Of a stretch of DNA of 64,000 bases, positions 61,530 through 64,000 are shown one piece after another; the stretch's first letter is position 1, and each line of letters opens with the position of its first letter. This stretch comes from Pseudomonas neuropathica (GTDB lineage Bacteria > Pseudomonadota > Gammaproteobacteria > Pseudomonadales > Pseudomonadaceae): assembly GCF_015461835.1 (NCBI RefSeq), contig NZ_JACOPX010000009.1, positions 62,001-126,000 on the forward strand, in the 5' to 3' direction. The position numbers and the translations under genes are program-made. Under the pieces are notes generated by a model. That model had not been told where the DNA came from, did not search any database, and saw nothing but the letters and a program-made list of their open reading frames with translations.

Positions 61530-62768
61530 ATGCCCAGCCAAGAGCCCCTGCTTTTACGTCACCATCGTCCGTTTCTCGCTTTCTGGTTCGCGCGGATCTT
61601 CACCGCCAGCGGCTTTCAGATGCTCACTGTGGCAATTGGCTGGAACCTCTACCAATTGACCGGCAACGTCCTCGATCTGGGTCTGGTCGGCCTGGTCGAA
61701 TTCGCCCCGCGTGTGCTGTTCATGCTGCACACCGGGCATGTCGCCGACCGCTATGACCGACGCAAAGTCGCGGCGATCTGTCAGTCGTTGCAGGCATTGA
61801 TCGCCCTGGCGCTGGCCATCGGCAGCGCCACCGATCACGTCACCCGCGAGATGATCTTCATCCTCGCCTTCCTGCTCGGCGCGGCGCGTTCGTTCGAGAT
61901 GCCGACCACCCAGGCACTGCTGCCGAGTATTGTGCCCAGCGCACTGTTCCCACGCGCGGTGGCAGCGGCACAATCGGCGCAACAGTCGGCAACCATCGTC
62001 GCCCCGGCGCTGGGCGGCTTGCTCTACGCGTTCGGCAGCGTCTGGGTGTATGGCCCGACCGTGCTGCTGTATGTCATTGCCTGCACCTTGATGCTCAACC
62101 TGCCCGCGCGGCAAACGCCGTTGAACAAAGGCAAAGCCACGCTGGACTCGTTGCTGGCGGGGATTCGCTTCATTCGCAGCCGCCCGGACATTCTCGGGGC
62201 GATTTCGCTGGATTTGTTTGCGGTACTCCTCGGCGGGGCCACGGCGTTGCTGCCGGTATTCGCCAAGGACATCCTGCTGACCGGGCCGTGGGGCCTCGGC
62301 CTACTACGTTCGGCACCGGCGGTCGGCGCACTGGGGATGTCGCTGTTCCTCGCCCGATTTGCCGTGGAACGCAACGTTGGCCGGATAATGTTCACGGCGG
62401 TCGGCGTATTCGGTGTTGCAACTATCGCCTTCGGCCTGTCGACCTCGTTCTGGTTCTCGCTGGCGGTGCTGGTAGTGCTCGGCGCGGCGGACATGATCAG
62501 CATGGTCATCCGCGCCTCTTTCGTACAATTGGAAACCCCCGACGAAATGCGCGGCCGGGTCAGCGCGGTGAACGGGCTGTTTATCGGCGCTTCCAATCAG
62601 TTGGGCGAATTCGAGTCCGGTGTCACCGCTCACTGGTTCGGCACGGTGCCGGCGGTGGTGATGGGCGGGATCGGTACGCTGGTAGTGACGGGGACGTGGA
62701 TCAAGTTGTTTCCGACGCTGGCTAACCGGGACCGGATGCATGTGCCGGTGGAAGAGGTGAAGGTCTGA
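61530..62768 (+). CDS. MFS exporter (EntS/MFS_3 type)
   Basis: The protein has 412 residues with about 12 membrane segments. Family features include the loop 2-3 motif GHVADRYDRRKVAAICQ and TPDEMRGRVSAVNGLF near the end. MFS_3 members export siderophores or drugs; the substrate here cannot be read from sequence. Start MPSQEPLLLRHHRPF is chosen because the transmembrane core begins soon after. It diverges from the cio operon. Confidence 0.9.
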   Translation: MPSQEPLLLRHHRPFLAFWFARIFTASGFQMLTVAIGWNLYQLTGNVLDLGLVGLVEFAPRVLFMLHTGHVADRYDRRKVAAICQSLQALIALALAIGSATDHVTREMIFILAFLLGAARSFEMPTTQALLPSIVPSALFPRAVAAAQSAQQSATIVAPALGGLLYAFGSVWVYGPTVLLYVIACTLMLNLPARQTPLNKGKATLDSLLAGIRFIRSRPDILGAISLDLFAVLLGGATALLPVFAKDILLTGPWGLGLLRSAPAVGALGMSLFLARFAVERNVGRIMFTAVGVFGVATIAFGLSTSFWFSLAVLVVLGAADMISMVIRASFVQLETPDEMRGRVSAVNGLFIGASNQLGEFESGVTAHWFGTVPAVVMGGIGTLVVTGTWIKLFPTLANRDRMHVPVEEVKV

Positions 62769-62780
62769 AGCGATCCAGAC

Positions 62781-63326
62781 CTACAACTCCCCCGCCACTT
62801 TCACCCGCAAGGCCTTGCCGCCGAGTTGCTCGACCAGCGTCAAGGCAAACTCCAGCGCAGCGCTGGAACCTTGCGCGGTGATGCAATTGCCGTCGACCAC
62901 CACCGGTTGATCAACAAACGTACAGCCCGAGAGTTGATGGCTGGCGCTGGGCAAACAGGTCATGCGTCGTTGACGCAGCACTCCAAAGGTTTGCAGGGCG
63001 ACGGCCGGGGATTCGGCGATGGCGGCGAACAGGCGTCCGGCGCTGGCTTGATCCTTGAGCAGTTGTTGCAGCGGTTGATGTGCGGCCAGATGTTGTGACC
63101 CGACAACACCGCCGGGCAGTACGATCAGGTCGAAGGTTTGCGCCAGCACATCGACCAGCATGCCATCGGCGGTCAGGCGTGTGCCACGCGCGCAGGTGAG
63201 CATGCGTCGCCCTTCAATACTGGCGGCTACCACCTCGATGCCGGCCCTGCGCAGCACGTCGATCAGGGTCACGCTTTGCAGATCATCGATGCCCTCGGCG
63301 AGGGTAATCAGGGCTCTAAAGGTCAT
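62781..63326 (-). CDS. DJ-1/PfpI-fold protein lacking the usual active-site Cys and Glu
   Basis: The protein has 181 residues with the fold of the YajL/DJ-1 branch (LIVLPGGVVGSQHLAAHQPL, CLPSASHQLSGCTFVDQPVV, SSAALEFALTLVEQLGG). At the nucleophile elbow, where YajL and DJ-1 have AAICA, this protein reads AAIAES: the Cys is Ala104. The helper Glu of the EExE segment is Gln17 (DDLQSV). The gene is otherwise intact. It converges on the MFS gene, 12 bases apart. Confidence 0.9.
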   Translation of the reverse strand: MTFRALITLAEGIDDLQSVTLIDVLRRAGIEVVAASIEGRRMLTCARGTRLTADGMLVDVLAQTFDLIVLPGGVVGSQHLAAHQPLQQLLKDQASAGRLFAAIAESPAVALQTFGVLRQRRMTCLPSASHQLSGCTFVDQPVVVDGNCITAQGSSAALEFALTLVEQLGGKALRVKVAGEL

Positions 63327-63393
63327 GGGCGTTATCCGCTGGGTGATCTTCCAAGCGTAGACAGCTTTGTCCGGCCCTGTTCGCAGACAGCCG

Positions 63394-63828
63394 TTACTTG
63401 ATGTAAAGCTGGGTCGACATCGTATTGCGTGGCGCGTTGATCGAGGTGTTGCTGAAGGTGAAGGTGCCTTCCTGCTTGCCCGCCAGATCGAAGGTATAAA
63501 GAGAACCGACGGTCTTGTTGCCGGGAGTGCACTCGGTCAGGTTGCCGTTATCAAAGGCACAGACCGGCGCTCGGGTGCCGTTCACCTCGAAACCGTCCAG
63601 GGTGGCATGCGGCTGGCTCTGGCCGTATCCGACTTCCAGTACATAGACCTTGATGCTCGGCCCACTATGATTGCATTGGGTCTGCGTCTGGCCATCGCCA
63701 ATGTCCTCCAGGCCACAGGCCGGCGATTGCACCTTGATCACTTTCACTTGGGTCAACGGCTCCGCCGAGGCCGCCAGCGCTATCGGAGCCACGGCCATCA
63801 GTGCTGCAATCAAACCCGAAACCTTCAT
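63394..63828 (-). CDS. Small secreted protein (DUF4879-like)
   Basis: The protein is about 144 residues from MKVSGLIAALMAV, with a signal peptide ending near ALAASA. The mature part has four cysteines (SPACGLED, QTQCNHSG, APVCAFDNG, LTECTPGN) that could form two disulfides, and looks all-beta. It resembles DUF4879 by memory, with moderate certainty. The function is unknown. An ATG five codons upstream is also possible. It lies 67 bases upstream of the DJ-1-like gene on the same strand. Confidence 0.82.
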   Translation of the reverse strand: MKVSGLIAALMAVAPIALAASAEPLTQVKVIKVQSPACGLEDIGDGQTQTQCNHSGPSIKVYVLEVGYGQSQPHATLDGFEVNGTRAPVCAFDNGNLTECTPGNKTVGSLYTFDLAGKQEGTFTFSNTSINAPRNTMSTQLYIK

Positions 63829-63843
63829 CCAGCACCTGCTCAT

Positions 63844-64000
63844 GCGCTTCCCGTCCCGAAAAAATCAGCGCGCAGTATGGCGCAGTTGGCTTCAACGCAA
63901 AACTTCGCCGACGATCGACACCAACAACCGCCATATTCCTCACGCTGCTGGTATGATGCGCGGCTTTTTCCGGCCCACCACAATTTTCCAGGCGCTTGCG
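63844..64000. other. Window end, probable promoter of the next gene
   Basis: No gene is seen. TATGAT at 63952-63957 would be a fair -10 element for a plus-strand gene starting beyond the window, but no matching -35 is clear. Confidence 0.35.

Overview
The window is chromosomal DNA from a Pseudomonas of the P. fluorescens group. The genes are GC-rich with strong G/C third-position bias. Gene content and order follow the well-known Pseudomonas core block that runs from pilS/pilR through the minor pilins, ispH-fkpB-lspA-ileS-ribF-murJ, rpsT, proB-obgE-rpmA-rplU, ispB, fklB, gdhA, ettA, morA-glyA, cstA, mapZ, radA, ankB-katB, mscL-fpr, rlmG and the cyanide-insensitive oxidase. The spaces between genes carry many short paired palindromes of the REP/REPIN type typical of this group. 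I see no tRNA, rRNA, CRISPR array, insertion sequence, prophage or integron. Family and synteny statements come from memory; no database was searched.

Layout. 1-2.1 kb: the end of pilS and all of pilR, the two-component control of pilin transcription. 2.3-9.7 kb: thiO, then a minor pilin operon (fimU-like, pilV, pilW, pilX, pilY1, pilE) on the minus strand and a lone fimT-like pseudopilin facing the other way. 9.7-17.2 kb: a minus-strand housekeeping run, ispH, fkpB, lspA, ileS, ribF, murJ. 17.4-23.4 kb: rpsT, creA, proB, obgE, rpmA-rplU, ispB and yjdM. 23.6-34.6 kb: a stretch of poorly characterised genes. It holds a Fur-box-linked 88-residue protein, fklB, a DUF6482 protein, a YqhA-type membrane protein, a 609-residue lipoprotein of unknown function, a Lon-like protease, a DUF3015 protein, a DUF4105/Lnb-like protein, a small lipoprotein and a Gre-family factor.

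34.6-43.6 kb: gdhA, ettA, the large cyclic-di-GMP protein morA, and glyA. 43.9-46.8 kb: a dicarboxylate-type symporter followed by two GntR/FadR-family regulators; two operator-like palindromes lie upstream of the symporter. 46.9-50.3 kb: cstA, yjiX and a CobW-type GTPase, with Crc/Hfq-type A-rich motifs flanking the cstA start. 50.5-55.2 kb: the PilZ adaptor mapZ, radA, ankB-katB and mscL. 55.2-58.4 kb: fpr, a LuxR solo and rlmG. 58.4-61.1 kb: the cioAB oxidase with a DUF2474 protein, and an upstream perfect ANR box. 61.5-64 kb: an MFS exporter, a DJ-1-fold protein lacking its expected active-site residues, and a small secreted protein.

Three themes link genes across the window: surface motility and cyclic-di-GMP (pil genes, morA, mapZ), respiration and oxidative stress (cioAB, katB-ankB, fpr), and carbon-source control (the symporter with its regulators, cstA). 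Most of the window is ordinary core genome. The least explained parts are the 609-residue lipoprotein, the LuxR solo with its intergenic palindrome, the active-site-less DJ-1 protein, a 142-bp nested palindrome upstream of morA, the apparent mosaic in katB, and a strong terminator facing the wrong way at 25.1 kb.
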